From positions 1-61,978 of the forward strand of contig DESW01000021.1 in the NCBI GenBank assembly GCA_002361425.1: a stretch of 61,978 bases of DNA, given 5' to 3'. Source of the stretch: Candidatus Saccharibacteria bacterium UBA3304. Lineage in GTDB: Bacteria; Patescibacteriota; Saccharimonadia; Saccharimonadales; Saccharimonadaceae. The notes beneath the pieces are model-generated. The model made no database searches and was not told the DNA's origin. It saw only the letters and a list, made by a program, of their open reading frames with translations. This document shows, piece after piece, positions 26,633-34,969 of this stretch; the stretch's first letter is position 1; each line of letters begins with the position of its first letter. The position numbers and the translations under genes were made by a program.

Positions 26633-27673
26633 ATGAAAATCTTGGGAATCGAATCTTCTTGCGACGAAACCGCTGCCGCAGTTATTGAAGACGGACAAAA
26701 AGTCCTGTCCAATGTTGTTGTATCCCAAATCGATATCCATGCCGAATACGGTGGCGTCATTCCAGAAATCGCCGCCCGTTCCCATATTGAAGCTGTAAAT
26801 CCTGTCATCAAAAAGGCGCTCGCCGATGCCGGCGAAACTATCGATAGCATCGATGCTATCGCCGTCACTCATACCCCTGGCCTCGTCGGCAGTCTCCTCG
26901 TCGGCACCCTTGCCGCTCGCACCCTCGCCGTCCTTCATAATAAGCCTTTCTACCCTACCCATCATCTCAAATCTCATATCTACGCCAACTGGCTCAGCGG
27001 CTACAATCCCGAATTCCCTCTTCTTGCCGCAGTCGTTAGTGGCGGCCACACTCAGATTATCTACATGGAGCGCCACGATCATTTCGAAATCATCGGCAGC
27101 ACGCGTGACGACGCCATAGGTGAGTGTTTCGACAAAGTCGCCAAAATCCTCGGCCTTCCCTACCCTGGCGGCCCAAACATCGCAAAAGTTGCCCTAAACG
27201 GCAATCCTGATAAATATCAGCTCCCTATTCCAAAAGTCGACGGTCTCGATTTCTCCTTTAGTGGTATCAAGACTGCAGTTTTGAGAGCCGTTCAGAACGA
27301 ACTCGGTCTCCCTATCACCACTCCTTCTCATGAGCTCAAAGAACATCTCTCCGATCAGCAAATCGCCGACTTTGCCGCTAGCTTCCAAAAGACCGCGGTA
27401 AACATTCTCATCAAGAAACTTAAGAAAGCTCGCGAGCTCCATCCGGAAACTAAGTCCATTCTTCTCGCTGGCGGTGTCTCCGCTAATGAACTCCTAAGAA
27501 CCGAGCTCCACAACGCCTTCGATAAGGAATGCCAAGTCTACGTCCCAGAATTCAAGTACAGCACCGATAATGGCGCCATGGTCGCCTCTGCCGCCTACTA
27601 CTCTATTCAAGCCGGAGAAAAATCGAGCGACCCTTACGCGCTCGACATCTCCCCTCGTTCTATTATTCGCTAA
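26633..27673 (+). CDS. tsaD: tRNA threonylcarbamoyladenosine transferase TsaD
   Basis: 346 residues. It transfers threonylcarbamoyl to A37 of ANN-reading tRNAs. The N-terminus MKILGIESSCDETAAAV, the iron-site histidines His111 and His115 in HHLKSH, VSGGHTQ and the late GGVSANELLR are all family hallmarks. I chose the ATG at 26633 because it begins MKILGIESS and a TATAAT ends 7 bases before it. The frame is open 9 codons further, but that start would lie upstream of the promoter. The 3' end overlaps the converging femAB gene by 4 bases. Confidence 0.97.
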   Translation: MKILGIESSCDETAAAVIEDGQKVLSNVVVSQIDIHAEYGGVIPEIAARSHIEAVNPVIKKALADAGETIDSIDAIAVTHTPGLVGSLLVGTLAARTLAVLHNKPFYPTHHLKSHIYANWLSGYNPEFPLLAAVVSGGHTQIIYMERHDHFEIIGSTRDDAIGECFDKVAKILGLPYPGGPNIAKVALNGNPDKYQLPIPKVDGLDFSFSGIKTAVLRAVQNELGLPITTPSHELKEHLSDQQIADFAASFQKTAVNILIKKLKKARELHPETKSILLAGGVSANELLRTELHNAFDKECQVYVPEFKYSTDNGAMVASAAYYSIQAGEKSSDPYALDISPRSIIR

Positions 27674-28800
27674 TCACCGGCGTCAACTTTACGCACGACA
27701 TGCGTCTTGCGCTTGCTAATCTTTTTCACTCCGTCACGTACGAAATTGCGCGCACTACGCAGCGCATTGAGACCAGCCTTTTTCGTCTGGTTAAAGCGAT
27801 ACTTCCCCGGCTGCAAAATCAAGCGAAAACCGCCCACATATTCCTCAATGTCAACGCCAAATCCACTCTTAAACTCAAGTAGCTTATTGCTATCGGAAAA
27901 ATCACCATCGATACCATAGAAGTTCACGCGTTTTATGCCCTTCTTCAGACAATCATCAAGCAACCAATCCTGAAGATAAGTCATGCCATTCAACTTCTTA
28001 TAGCGCTGAGTTGTTCCAGAAATAAAGCTTACTACTTCGTTTGGATGATAAATCAAAATACGACCAGCTACGACTGCTTTATCTTCTTTGCGGCGCGCCA
28101 CGATGAAACGCGTATTCTCACCCCACGCATCCCACATCCATTCGTAATACGACAAGTAACGGCTCACTACGCCATTTTTGTGATTGCTTTGATCGACCGC
28201 TTCAGCCAATTTCGGAATTTCCGTTTTGTCTTTCAATTCATAGACTTCGAGTTCCGGGCTGATTTTACGCAACTTGTTGCGCACATTTTTTTTGTAGCTC
28301 GCGCGCACTTCGTCCATATTTTTGAAATCGCGCAAATTTTTTATTGCCATCCAGCGGTTAGCCTTATTTTCAAGCTCAACCGTTCTACCCATATAAGTAA
28401 AGCCAGCCTCAACGAAGGTCTTCTCTGTTGCGGCGCCATTCAAGGTCTTCAAAACCTCACCCTTGCAGTCACGAATCGCAAGCAAATCCGGCGGAAATAC
28501 TTCTAGTGATATAAAATTATGCGTTTTTGCAAAATCCACTACGGATTTTATCCAGAACTTCACAAGTTTTGTGTTCGAATAATCCAAAATCGGCCCGAGC
28601 TGCACAAGCGCTTCCCCGCCGCGCTCCATCAGCATACAGCCAGCCACAACTTTTGACTCGTCCTTCACGCCCAACAAGAAAACATTCCAACCCATTTTGC
28701 GGCGCAGCTCGGCACGTTCGGCCGACTGGAAAAAGTTGCCGCATGCCTGCTTACGTTCAAATTTCGAAAATTCTTCGTCTGTTAGCTCCACAAAAATCAT
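27670..28800 (-). CDS. FemAB-family peptidyltransferase, copy 1
   Basis: 376 residues, a double GNAT-fold protein of the FemAB/FmhB group, which adds amino acids from aminoacyl-tRNA to the lipid II peptide. Visible features are NFFQSAERAELRRKMGW at the start, the WMAIKNLRDF...YKKNVRNKLRK stretch before a helical arm, and a second acyltransferase half with MTYLQDWLLDDCLKKG. I chose the ATG at 28800: a TATAAT ends 6 bases before it on the minus strand, and the longer frame would begin inside that promoter. Head to head with the aminotransferase gene. Confidence 0.88.
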   Translation of the reverse strand: MIFVELTDEEFSKFERKQACGNFFQSAERAELRRKMGWNVFLLGVKDESKVVAGCMLMERGGEALVQLGPILDYSNTKLVKFWIKSVVDFAKTHNFISLEVFPPDLLAIRDCKGEVLKTLNGAATEKTFVEAGFTYMGRTVELENKANRWMAIKNLRDFKNMDEVRASYKKNVRNKLRKISPELEVYELKDKTEIPKLAEAVDQSNHKNGVVSRYLSYYEWMWDAWGENTRFIVARRKEDKAVVAGRILIYHPNEVVSFISGTTQRYKKLNGMTYLQDWLLDDCLKKGIKRVNFYGIDGDFSDSNKLLEFKSGFGVDIEEYVGGFRLILQPGKYRFNQTKKAGLNALRSARNFVRDGVKKISKRKTHVVRKVDAGD

Positions 28801-28806
28801 ATGTCT

Positions 28807-28837
28807 ATTATACCCCACTAGTCACTTGCGGTATAAT
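28807..28837. promoter_or_regulatory. Divergent leaderless promoters
   Basis: A minus-strand TATAAT (28812-28807) serves femAB and a plus-strand TATAAT (28832-28837) serves the DegT gene; each ends 6 bases before its ATG. Only 43 bases separate the two start codons. Confidence 0.65.
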
Positions 28838-28843
28838 CTAAGC

Positions 28844-30043
28844 ATGAATTACGAGGAGTCTAGTGAAGCGATCCGCAAAAAACTTGCGGCTCTATCTGAT
28901 ACTAATGCAGAAGATTGGCATCTCTGTCTTAAGGCCCGCTTCGGTATGGCTCTCGTTTTTGAAGCCATCCGCGACAAACTCGGCGCCGGCGAAGTGATCA
29001 CTACGCCATACACTTGTATTACCGCTATCAACCCTATTCTCGTCGCTGGCCTCACCCCTGTTTATCACGACATCGACGCCAGTATTCTTAGTACCGGTAA
29101 ACCAGACGACCACTACTGCAAAGGCAAAACCAAAGCTATCGTTATGCAGCATACCCTAGGAATTATTGGCGACAAATCCAGTATCCGCAAATATGCCGAC
29201 AAGCACAAACTTATCTTAGTTGAGGATGCAGCTCACTGCGTTACTCGCTTTGCCCGCGACAAAGAAAACAATATCCTCGCTGACATCTCCGTCCATTCTT
29301 TCGGCGTAGAAAAAGTTCTTACTGGCACCAAATTCGGTGGCGCCGTCTGGATTAACCCGGAACTCAAAACTAAATCCCCTGCCCTCTACGACGCAATTAT
29401 CAAGAAATTCAACGAACTCAAATCTCCGGATCGACACATGGCTTTCCGCGTCCGCACTTATCGCCTAAATAACGCCATCATCCAACGCCTTCATGGCAAT
29501 TTCCGCCGCAACTTCCGCAGTTTCACGATCAAGGCTGGCATCCTTGAGCCGCCTATCTATCCATTCGAGCAAGACGGTCAACAAGACGAACCACAAACGA
29601 CTAATAAATATATCAACGAGCGCATACTAGAACAGCTAAAGATTCTCAAATCTAACTACATCCGTCGCAACGCAAACGTTGAGCTGTATCACAGCAAACT
29701 TAAATCAAAACATTTTAGTAAAGTAACAAAACTCCAAGAACCGCTTCTCGCCTTCCCTATTCTTTTCGAAACTCCCGAGAAAGCAAACGAAGCTTACGAC
29801 ATGCTCACCAGCCAGGGCTACTTCATTCGCCGCTGGTACTCACCTCTGTTATATCCAGGTCCAAATTCTCTTAGCATTTACCGCTATAATCCCAAAAAGG
29901 CACCAATCGCCGAAGACATTAGTCGCCGCGTGCTCTGCCTTCCAACCGATCTTCCAGTCATCGAAACTAGCAAAATTATCAGTTTTCTCACAGACCAAAA
30001 ATCCCCTGTGGAAAAACCTGTGGATAACTCCAAGAAGAAATAA
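28844..30043 (+). CDS. DegT/DnrJ/EryC1/StrS-family aminotransferase-like protein
   Basis: 399 residues, fold type I PLP enzyme. The N-terminal TTPYTCITAINPILVAGLTP, the cofactor-binding aspartate in VEDAAHC and the lysine in HSFGVEKVLTG match the family, which transaminates nucleotide-linked keto-sugars. I chose the ATG at 28844, 6 bases after a TATAAT. No sugar-nucleotide dehydratase is near, so the substrate must come from elsewhere or the enzyme has another role. The C-terminal tail is Lys-rich (SKKK). Confidence 0.85.
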   Translation: MNYEESSEAIRKKLAALSDTNAEDWHLCLKARFGMALVFEAIRDKLGAGEVITTPYTCITAINPILVAGLTPVYHDIDASILSTGKPDDHYCKGKTKAIVMQHTLGIIGDKSSIRKYADKHKLILVEDAAHCVTRFARDKENNILADISVHSFGVEKVLTGTKFGGAVWINPELKTKSPALYDAIIKKFNELKSPDRHMAFRVRTYRLNNAIIQRLHGNFRRNFRSFTIKAGILEPPIYPFEQDGQQDEPQTTNKYINERILEQLKILKSNYIRRNANVELYHSKLKSKHFSKVTKLQEPLLAFPILFETPEKANEAYDMLTSQGYFIRRWYSPLLYPGPNSLSIYRYNPKKAPIAEDISRRVLCLPTDLPVIETSKIISFLTDQKSPVEKPVDNSKKK

Positions 30044-30064
30044 TTATATCACCAGACGCATAAA

Positions 30065-30988
30065 ATGAAGCCACATTTTCTACAATCAGCCGCATGGGAA
30101 GCCTTTCAAAAAGCCGAAGGCTTCGAAACTATCCGCAAAAAAGGCGAAAATTACGAATTTATGGCCATTTTAAAGCCAACTAGCCTCGGAAATTACCTTT
30201 TTCTCCCTTATGGTCCGACATTGAAGGACAGAAAAGCCCTAAAACCAGCAATCGCCGCGATAAAAGAGCTCGCGCGCGAAAAAAAATGCATTTTTGCCCG
30301 TTTTGAACCCGTAATTCCCTTCTCCGCGGCCGAAATGAAAAAATTTGGCGCCAAAAAATCGCACCATTTTGATCCGGAGCACACTTGGGTCCTCGATTTG
30401 CCAAAAACCGACGCCGAAATTTACGAAATTATCGGAAAAAATAAGGCGCGCGCCCACCGCAACCGTGAAATGAAAGAAATTTCCATCCGCACCAGCAAAA
30501 ATCCGGCCGACATGGAAATTTTCTTCAAATTTTACGAAGATGTCGCCAAAAAAGACAATTTTCAGACCAACGAGCGCAATTATCTAAAAAATCAGCTAAA
30601 TTTCGACTTTGCCACCCTTTATATCGCGGAATTTCAGAAAAAACCAATCGCCGCCACCATTATGTATACCGGCGACGAGGCTTGTTACTACGCTTACGCC
30701 GGCGCAGACTACGAATTTCGCAAAAAAGAAGCCGGTGCCATCCTTTTGACGCAAATGCTCATGGATTCCCGCGCCGCCGGCAAAAAATTCTTCGATTTTT
30801 GGGGCATAACCACCTCCGACGATCCAAAAGACCCTTGGTACGGCTTCACAAAATTCAAAAAATCCTTCGGCGGCCGCCAAGTCGACTACGCCGGCACCTA
30901 CGACCTGCCAATCGACCACAAAAAATACGCGATTTATTCCCTGCTCCGCCCAATAAACAAGTTAAAGCGCAAAATCACAAGAAAATAA
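30065..30988 (+). CDS. FemAB-family peptidyltransferase, copy 2
   Basis: 307 residues, shorter than copy 1. It begins MKPHFLQSAAWEAFQKAEGF, has LPYGPTLKD, IGKNKARAHRNREMKEI and, in the second GNAT half, AGAILLTQMLMDSRAAGKKFFDFWGI, all typical of FemAB/FmhB proteins. A branch-peptide role in peptidoglycan is likely. It follows the aminotransferase gene by 21 bases with no clear RBS. Its codon use leans more to AAA, TTT and GCC than its neighbours, so it may have a separate origin. Confidence 0.88.
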   Translation: MKPHFLQSAAWEAFQKAEGFETIRKKGENYEFMAILKPTSLGNYLFLPYGPTLKDRKALKPAIAAIKELAREKKCIFARFEPVIPFSAAEMKKFGAKKSHHFDPEHTWVLDLPKTDAEIYEIIGKNKARAHRNREMKEISIRTSKNPADMEIFFKFYEDVAKKDNFQTNERNYLKNQLNFDFATLYIAEFQKKPIAATIMYTGDEACYYAYAGADYEFRKKEAGAILLTQMLMDSRAAGKKFFDFWGITTSDDPKDPWYGFTKFKKSFGGRQVDYAGTYDLPIDHKKYAIYSLLRPINKLKRKITRK

Positions 30989-31011
30989 CGCCGCCAGGCG
31001 CTATTTTTTTC
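30984..31011. terminator. Bidirectional terminator
   Basis: A stem at 30984-30992 and 30997-31005 (with one A-C mismatch), A-rich before and with seven T after, sits between converging femAB copy 2 and the transposase remnant. Confidence 0.75.
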
Positions 31012-31210
31012 GATCAAACTCCGATAAATCAAACAACGACCGCTTTCCCTCGTCGATGATTTTTTGCGCTTTTTTCAGCAATTTTTCCAGCCCGACCTCC
31101 GAATTCGCAGACCCCACGTGCACAGTTTTCACTACTTCCCCGCCCTGTTTCCAGCAAACCTGCACGCCCGTCGCGCCACTCGCCGTCGGATACTTTCTAA
31201 TAAAAGCCAT
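31001..31210 (-). pseudogene. N-terminal remnant of an IS1634/IS4-like transposase
   Basis: A 69-residue frame begins MAFIRKYPTASGATGVQV and continues KQGGEVVKTVHVGSANSE, the characteristic beta-rich start of IS1634-type transposases, but it stops after SEFDRKK. No DDE catalytic domain follows, because femAB occupies the downstream sequence. A TAAAAT -10 ends 6 bases before the ATG, so the fragment could still be expressed as a small protein. It may be a decayed insertion or a domesticated domain. Confidence 0.6.
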
Positions 31211-31296
31211 AACCACATTTTAACACCTTCCCCACGTTTTTTCGCACACCCTCACCAAATTCCCCACATAATGCTTATCCTTATATGCACATCCTA

Positions 31297-31325
31297 TTGC
31301 ATTAGCATCCCGCTTACGTTATACT
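31297..31325 (+). promoter_or_regulatory. Strong promoter without a matching gene
   Basis: TTGCAT (31297-31302) and TATACT (31320-31325) are separated by 17 bases. Transcription would start near 31332, about 410 bases before valS, which has its own promoter. Confidence 0.55.
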
Positions 31326-31421
31326 AATAAGCACAAGCATGGAGACATGTTTGGTAGGTAAAAGACGCAGAACGTATGGCGGGTGAGACGCATTACAATA
31401 CATTCTGATTGATTTGTCAAT

Positions 31422-31470
31422 TTTCACGTGAAATTGATTATGCATATTTTGCGTTCATTTTCATGTGAAA
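31422..31470. repeat. Pair of 12-bp TTTCAYGTGAAA palindromes
   Basis: TTTCACGTGAAA (31422-31433) is a perfect palindrome. TTTCATGTGAAA (31459-31470) differs at one position. Their centres are 37 bases apart, about 3.5 helical turns. They may bind a dimeric regulator. Confidence 0.5.
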
Positions 31471-31542
31471 TATTTTTTATGCTTAAATTCCGCCCCTGTT
31501 AAGTGGGGCAGGGAAGCGAAAAATCCAGACACCAACCTGCCG

Positions 31543-31680
31543 AACTTATGAAAAATCTACGAAAACAAACAGCCTGAAATATGTTCTAATATTGCCTCAA
31601 ATTTTCACGTTTTCATAAGTTCGTTACGTCTTCATAAGTTGCGATATAGCCACTAATCCACAACAAAATCTTCATAAGTT
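31543..31680. repeat. Four copies of TTCATAAGTT
   Basis: One inverted copy (31543-31552) and three direct copies (31612-31621, 31631-31640, 31671-31680) of the identical 10-mer. The last ends 47 bases before the valS -10. The arrangement looks like operator sites or iterons. Confidence 0.6.
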
Positions 31681-31727
31681 CAAGCAAAACCAAAATCTAC
31701 CCCCGTAACAACCACTAAAAGCTATGC

Positions 31728-31733
31728 TATAAT
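31728..31733 (+). promoter_or_regulatory. -10 of leaderless valS promoter
   Basis: TATGCTATAAT ends 7 bases before the valS ATG. No Shine-Dalgarno site is present. Confidence 0.65.
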
Positions 31734-31740
31734 AAAAGGC

Positions 31741-34302
31741 ATGAAATTCAGCAAAGCTTACGAACCGGATCAATACGAGCCAGAAATCTACGCTCTCTGG
31801 GAAAAATCCGGTGCATTTAAACCAACAGAAGACAAAAAAGCCAATAACTACACCATCGTTATGCCACCACCAAACGCTAACGGTAACCTCCACATCGGCC
31901 ATGGCCTCACCATCGCCCTTGAGGATATCCTTACCCGTTATCACCGCTTAAAGGGCGACAATACCTGGTATATTCCTGGCGCCGATCACGCCGGTTTCGA
32001 AACTTGGGTCGTTTACGAACGCCGCCTCGAAGCAGAGGGAAAGACCCGCTTCGATTATGGCCGCGACGAACTCTACCATCAGGTATGGGACTTCGTCCAT
32101 GAACAGCGCGGCAACATGGAGCTCCAGCTCAGAGCTCTTGGCGCATCTTGTGATTGGGACAGCCTCACCTTCACCCTCGATAAGAAGGTAGTCGACACCG
32201 TCTATAACACCTTCGAGAAACTCTGGAAGCAGGGTCTCATTTACCGCGGTGTCAAACTCGTAAACTTTTGCACTAAACACCAGACCGCTTTTGCTGATAT
32301 TGAAGTTACTCACAAAGACGAAAAGGGCAAACTCTGGCAGATTGCCTACCCACTCGTAAAAGCCAAGGATGGCATCGAGGAAGTGATTGTCTCTACCACT
32401 CGTCCAGAAACTCTTATGGGCGATACTGCCGTAGCCGTCAACCCAGATGACAATCGCTACAAGAACATAATCGGAGAGAAAGTCAAGCTACCTCTTACCG
32501 ACCGTGAAATTGAGATCATCGCAGATGAACACGCTGATCCAGAATACGGCACCGGCGTCGTTAAAATCACCCCAGCTCACGACCAGAACGACTACGAGGT
32601 CGGCCAGCGCCATAACCTCGAGATGATCACCGTCATCGGTTTCGATGGCAAGATGACCGCCGATGCAGGCGCTAACTACGAAGGTCTCACCACTGCTGAG
32701 GCTCGCCAGAAGGTCCTCGCTGACCTCGAAAGCCAAGGCCTCCTCCGCGGCGAAGAGAACATCGTTCACTCTGTCGGCCACTGCTACAAGTGCGACACCG
32801 TCATCGAGCCTCTCCTCAAGGAACAATGGTTCGTTAACGTTCAGCCACTCGCTCAGGCCGCTATCGAAGCCCTCGAAAACAACGAGATCAAATTCCACCC
32901 AGACAACAAGAAGCGCGTCCTTATCAACTACCTCAAGAATCTCAAGGACTGGAACATTTCACGCCAGATTCCATGGGGCATTCCAATCCCAGCCTTCGTC
33001 AACGTCGACGATCCAACCGACTGGATTTTCGATAAGCGCGTCGATCAAACCGAGATAGAGAAGGGCGGCAAGACTTATCGCCGCGACGAAGACACCTTCG
33101 ATACCTGGTTCAGCTCTGGCCAGTGGCCATACATCACCACCAGCGACCGCAAGCAGCACTATCCAACCAGCGTCATGGAAACCGGCGCAGACCTCCTCTT
33201 CCAGTGGGTCGGCCGCATGATTATGCTCGGCCTCTACAATACCGGCGAAGTTCCATTCAAGGACGTTTATATGCACGGTATGGTGTTGGATGAAAAGGGC
33301 CAGAAAATGTCCAAGTCCAAGGGCAACGTTATTAACCCAATCGAAATCGTCGCCCAGTACGGTTCCGATGCGCTCCGCCTCGGCCTCATCGCTAGCCGCA
33401 GCGCCGGCGTCAACCAGGCCTTCAGCAGCAGCAAGGTCGTCGCAAGCCGCAACCTCTGCAACAAGATTTGGAACATCGCCCGACTCATTCAGGACATGGT
33501 CGACAACAACGAGTCCAAGAGCAAAGACCTCGTTATTGATAACCTCGGCGAAGACTGGATCTGCCGCGAAATTAACGCAACCAACAAAGAAATCCAGCGC
33601 CTCCTCAATAAGTATCGCTTCGCTGAAGCCGGCGATGCTATCTATGACCTCATCTGGAACAAGTACGCCGACTGGTTCATCGAAGGCGAAAAGCTTTGGA
33701 AGGATACCAACCTCCTAAAGACCACGCTCGAGCAGATTCTCATCATGCTCCACCCATTCGCGCCATTCGTTACTGAAACCATTTGGCAGACGCTCAGCTG
33801 GACTGAGGGTATGTGCATCACGCAAAAATGGCCACAGGAGCTTCCATTTGACGCCACAAGGGCCAAGAAGTTCGAAGAGCTTATACTTATCGTGTCTAAC
33901 GTCAGAAGCCACTTCCAGAGCCTCCCAGGCGCTGGCAGCTATCCAATCACTTTCTACGACGATAAGCTCGTCTACGAAAACCAGCTTCTTCTTCAGCACT
34001 ACACCAAGGCTCCAGGCGTCCCACAAATCAAGCCAGAAGACGCCAAGGGTCTCCACCTCGCTATCGCCGGTCACCCAAACATCTATCTCGAGATACCAGA
34101 AGAAATTCACGCTAAGTACAAGAAGAACCTCGAGGATCGCATCCTCAAGCTCGGCCAGGAAATCAACACGCTCGAAGCTCGCCTCCGCAATCCAAACTAC
34201 GTAGAGAAGGCGCCAAAAGAGCTCGTCGACGAAACCAAGTCTCAGCTTGAAACCAAGCAAAAACTCCTCGACGACATGAAGGCCGAATTCGAACTCGTCT
34301 AG
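31741..34302 (+). CDS. valS: Valyl-tRNA synthetase
   Basis: Class I synthetase of 853 residues. The HIGH motif is HIGHG at 51-55 within PPPNANGNLHIGHGL, the editing (CP1) domain follows, and KMSKSKGN is near 522. The MetIleVal anticodon-binding domain and a C-terminal coiled-coil arm (KNLEDRILKLGQEINTLEARL) complete it. The ATG at 31741 lies 7 bases after a TATAAT, so the mRNA is probably leaderless. The upstream control region has no T-box signature. The gene ends at its own terminator. Confidence 0.97.
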   Translation: MKFSKAYEPDQYEPEIYALWEKSGAFKPTEDKKANNYTIVMPPPNANGNLHIGHGLTIALEDILTRYHRLKGDNTWYIPGADHAGFETWVVYERRLEAEGKTRFDYGRDELYHQVWDFVHEQRGNMELQLRALGASCDWDSLTFTLDKKVVDTVYNTFEKLWKQGLIYRGVKLVNFCTKHQTAFADIEVTHKDEKGKLWQIAYPLVKAKDGIEEVIVSTTRPETLMGDTAVAVNPDDNRYKNIIGEKVKLPLTDREIEIIADEHADPEYGTGVVKITPAHDQNDYEVGQRHNLEMITVIGFDGKMTADAGANYEGLTTAEARQKVLADLESQGLLRGEENIVHSVGHCYKCDTVIEPLLKEQWFVNVQPLAQAAIEALENNEIKFHPDNKKRVLINYLKNLKDWNISRQIPWGIPIPAFVNVDDPTDWIFDKRVDQTEIEKGGKTYRRDEDTFDTWFSSGQWPYITTSDRKQHYPTSVMETGADLLFQWVGRMIMLGLYNTGEVPFKDVYMHGMVLDEKGQKMSKSKGNVINPIEIVAQYGSDALRLGLIASRSAGVNQAFSSSKVVASRNLCNKIWNIARLIQDMVDNNESKSKDLVIDNLGEDWICREINATNKEIQRLLNKYRFAEAGDAIYDLIWNKYADWFIEGEKLWKDTNLLKTTLEQILIMLHPFAPFVTETIWQTLSWTEGMCITQKWPQELPFDATRAKKFEELILIVSNVRSHFQSLPGAGSYPITFYDDKLVYENQLLLQHYTKAPGVPQIKPEDAKGLHLAIAGHPNIYLEIPEEIHAKYKKNLEDRILKLGQEINTLEARLRNPNYVEKAPKELVDETKSQLETKQKLLDDMKAEFELV

Positions 34303-34320
34303 CCAAAAACCGACGACAAG

Positions 34321-34346
34321 AGAGCAGGGCAACACCTGCTCTCTTT
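34321..34346 (+). terminator. valS terminator
   Basis: AGAGCAGG (34321-34328) pairs with CCTGCTCT (34335-34342), followed by a short T-run. Confidence 0.7.
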
Positions 34347-34354
34347 GCTTGCCC

Positions 34355-34383
34355 TTGACAAATTAGCAATTCTGTGCTAATAT
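34355..34383 (+). promoter_or_regulatory. Promoter with TTAGCA/TGCTAA operator
   Basis: TTGACA (34355-34360) and TAATAT (34378-34383) are 17 bases apart. TTAGCA (34363-34368) and TGCTAA (34375-34380) form a perfect inverted repeat filling the spacer and part of the -10. The half-sites equal the ends of CIRCE half-sites, but the spacing is shorter. Confidence 0.55.
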
Positions 34384-34435
34384 ATCCACGATACCTTTCA
34401 CTCATACCTTTATTACTCAGAAAGGGGGTGGTTAT

Positions 34436-34840
34436 ATGAGTGAAATCTATAGCATTCTTGCAGAGAAAGACAGACCATATGAATGGGCTTACGAAGAAAT
34501 GACAACTTACTTCAAGAGTCCCGAGAAATACTGGGTTGTTGGCCTAGATAAACTAGCGTCTAAGCCAAACGTCCACATCTCAATCTTCCACCGCGGAGGA
34601 AATTTTCCTGACATTTGGCGCGTTTACTGGAGTGATAGCGATGCCGTAAGATACGACATTCTCGCAAACTACGAGCAGCTCAAAGCAGCTCACCCAGAAA
34701 TCGTGACAATGCTTGAGGCTAACGGAATAGCCGCTTACACAACGGAGGTGGAAAGAAGAAATAGATTCAAAAGTCTTTACGGCCGCAAAGCGCCATACTA
34801 TGCGCCACTGTCGCCAATCAAAATCGTTAAGTCTGTCTAA
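34436..34840 (+). CDS. Small protein of unknown function
   Basis: 134 residues, soluble and aromatic-rich (YEWAYEEMTTYFKSPEKYWVV), no family recognised. It has a long leader, an AAAGGGGGTGG ribosome site, a consensus promoter with an operator-like repeat and a strong terminator, so it is a single-gene regulated unit. Genes built the same way are found at 34970, 35892, 36365 and 25923. Confidence 0.7.
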   Translation: MSEIYSILAEKDRPYEWAYEEMTTYFKSPEKYWVVGLDKLASKPNVHISIFHRGGNFPDIWRVYWSDSDAVRYDILANYEQLKAAHPEIVTMLEANGIAAYTTEVERRNRFKSLYGRKAPYYAPLSPIKIVKSV

Positions 34841-34850
34841 TCATTACTCA

Positions 34851-34876
34851 ACCCCCGTCGCATGACGGGGGTTTTC
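34851..34876 (+). terminator. Terminator
   Basis: ACCCCCGTC (34851-34859) pairs with GACGGGGGT (34864-34872), followed by TTTT. Confidence 0.9.
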
Positions 34877-34884
34877 TTTGCCTC

Positions 34885-34913
34885 TTGACAAAATGCTTAA
34901 GTTTTGCTATATT
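34885..34913 (+). promoter_or_regulatory. Consensus promoter
   Basis: TTGACA (34885-34890) and TATATT (34908-34913) with a 17-base spacer, driving the gene at 34970. Confidence 0.75.
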
Positions 34914-34969
34914 AAGGTGCAGTTGGGTATCACAAAAACAAAAACCAAACAAAAAAGGAGACATTCAGA

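Larger units (their letters stand above)
31217..31740. other. 524-base non-coding region upstream of valS
   Basis: No convincing gene is found here. It holds a good plus-strand promoter (31297-31325), a hairpin-rich stretch after it, two TTTCAYGTGAAA palindromes (31422 and 31459), a GCCCC/GGGGC hairpin (31492-31509), four TTCATAAGTT elements (31543-31680) and the valS promoter. It could encode an untranslated RNA, act as a control region, or include the decayed edge of an insertion sequence. Confidence 0.6.

Noticed and set aside
26525..27082. Minus-strand frame overlapping the structured RNA and tsaD
   Set aside because: Antisense to tsaD; its start lies inside the tsaD coding region and it would cross the conserved RNA stem.
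31339..31386. 15-codon frame beginning METCLVG after the orphan promoter
   Set aside because: Too short to judge, no RBS, and the codons coincide with hairpin-forming sequence; kept only as part of the non-coding region.
31332..31740. T-box leader controlling valS
   Set aside because: The conserved T-box sequence and a terminator/antiterminator are absent, and valS has its own leaderless promoter.
31217..31740. Origin of replication
   Set aside because: No cluster of TTATCCACA boxes, no dnaA or dnaN nearby; repeated 10-mers differ from DnaA boxes.
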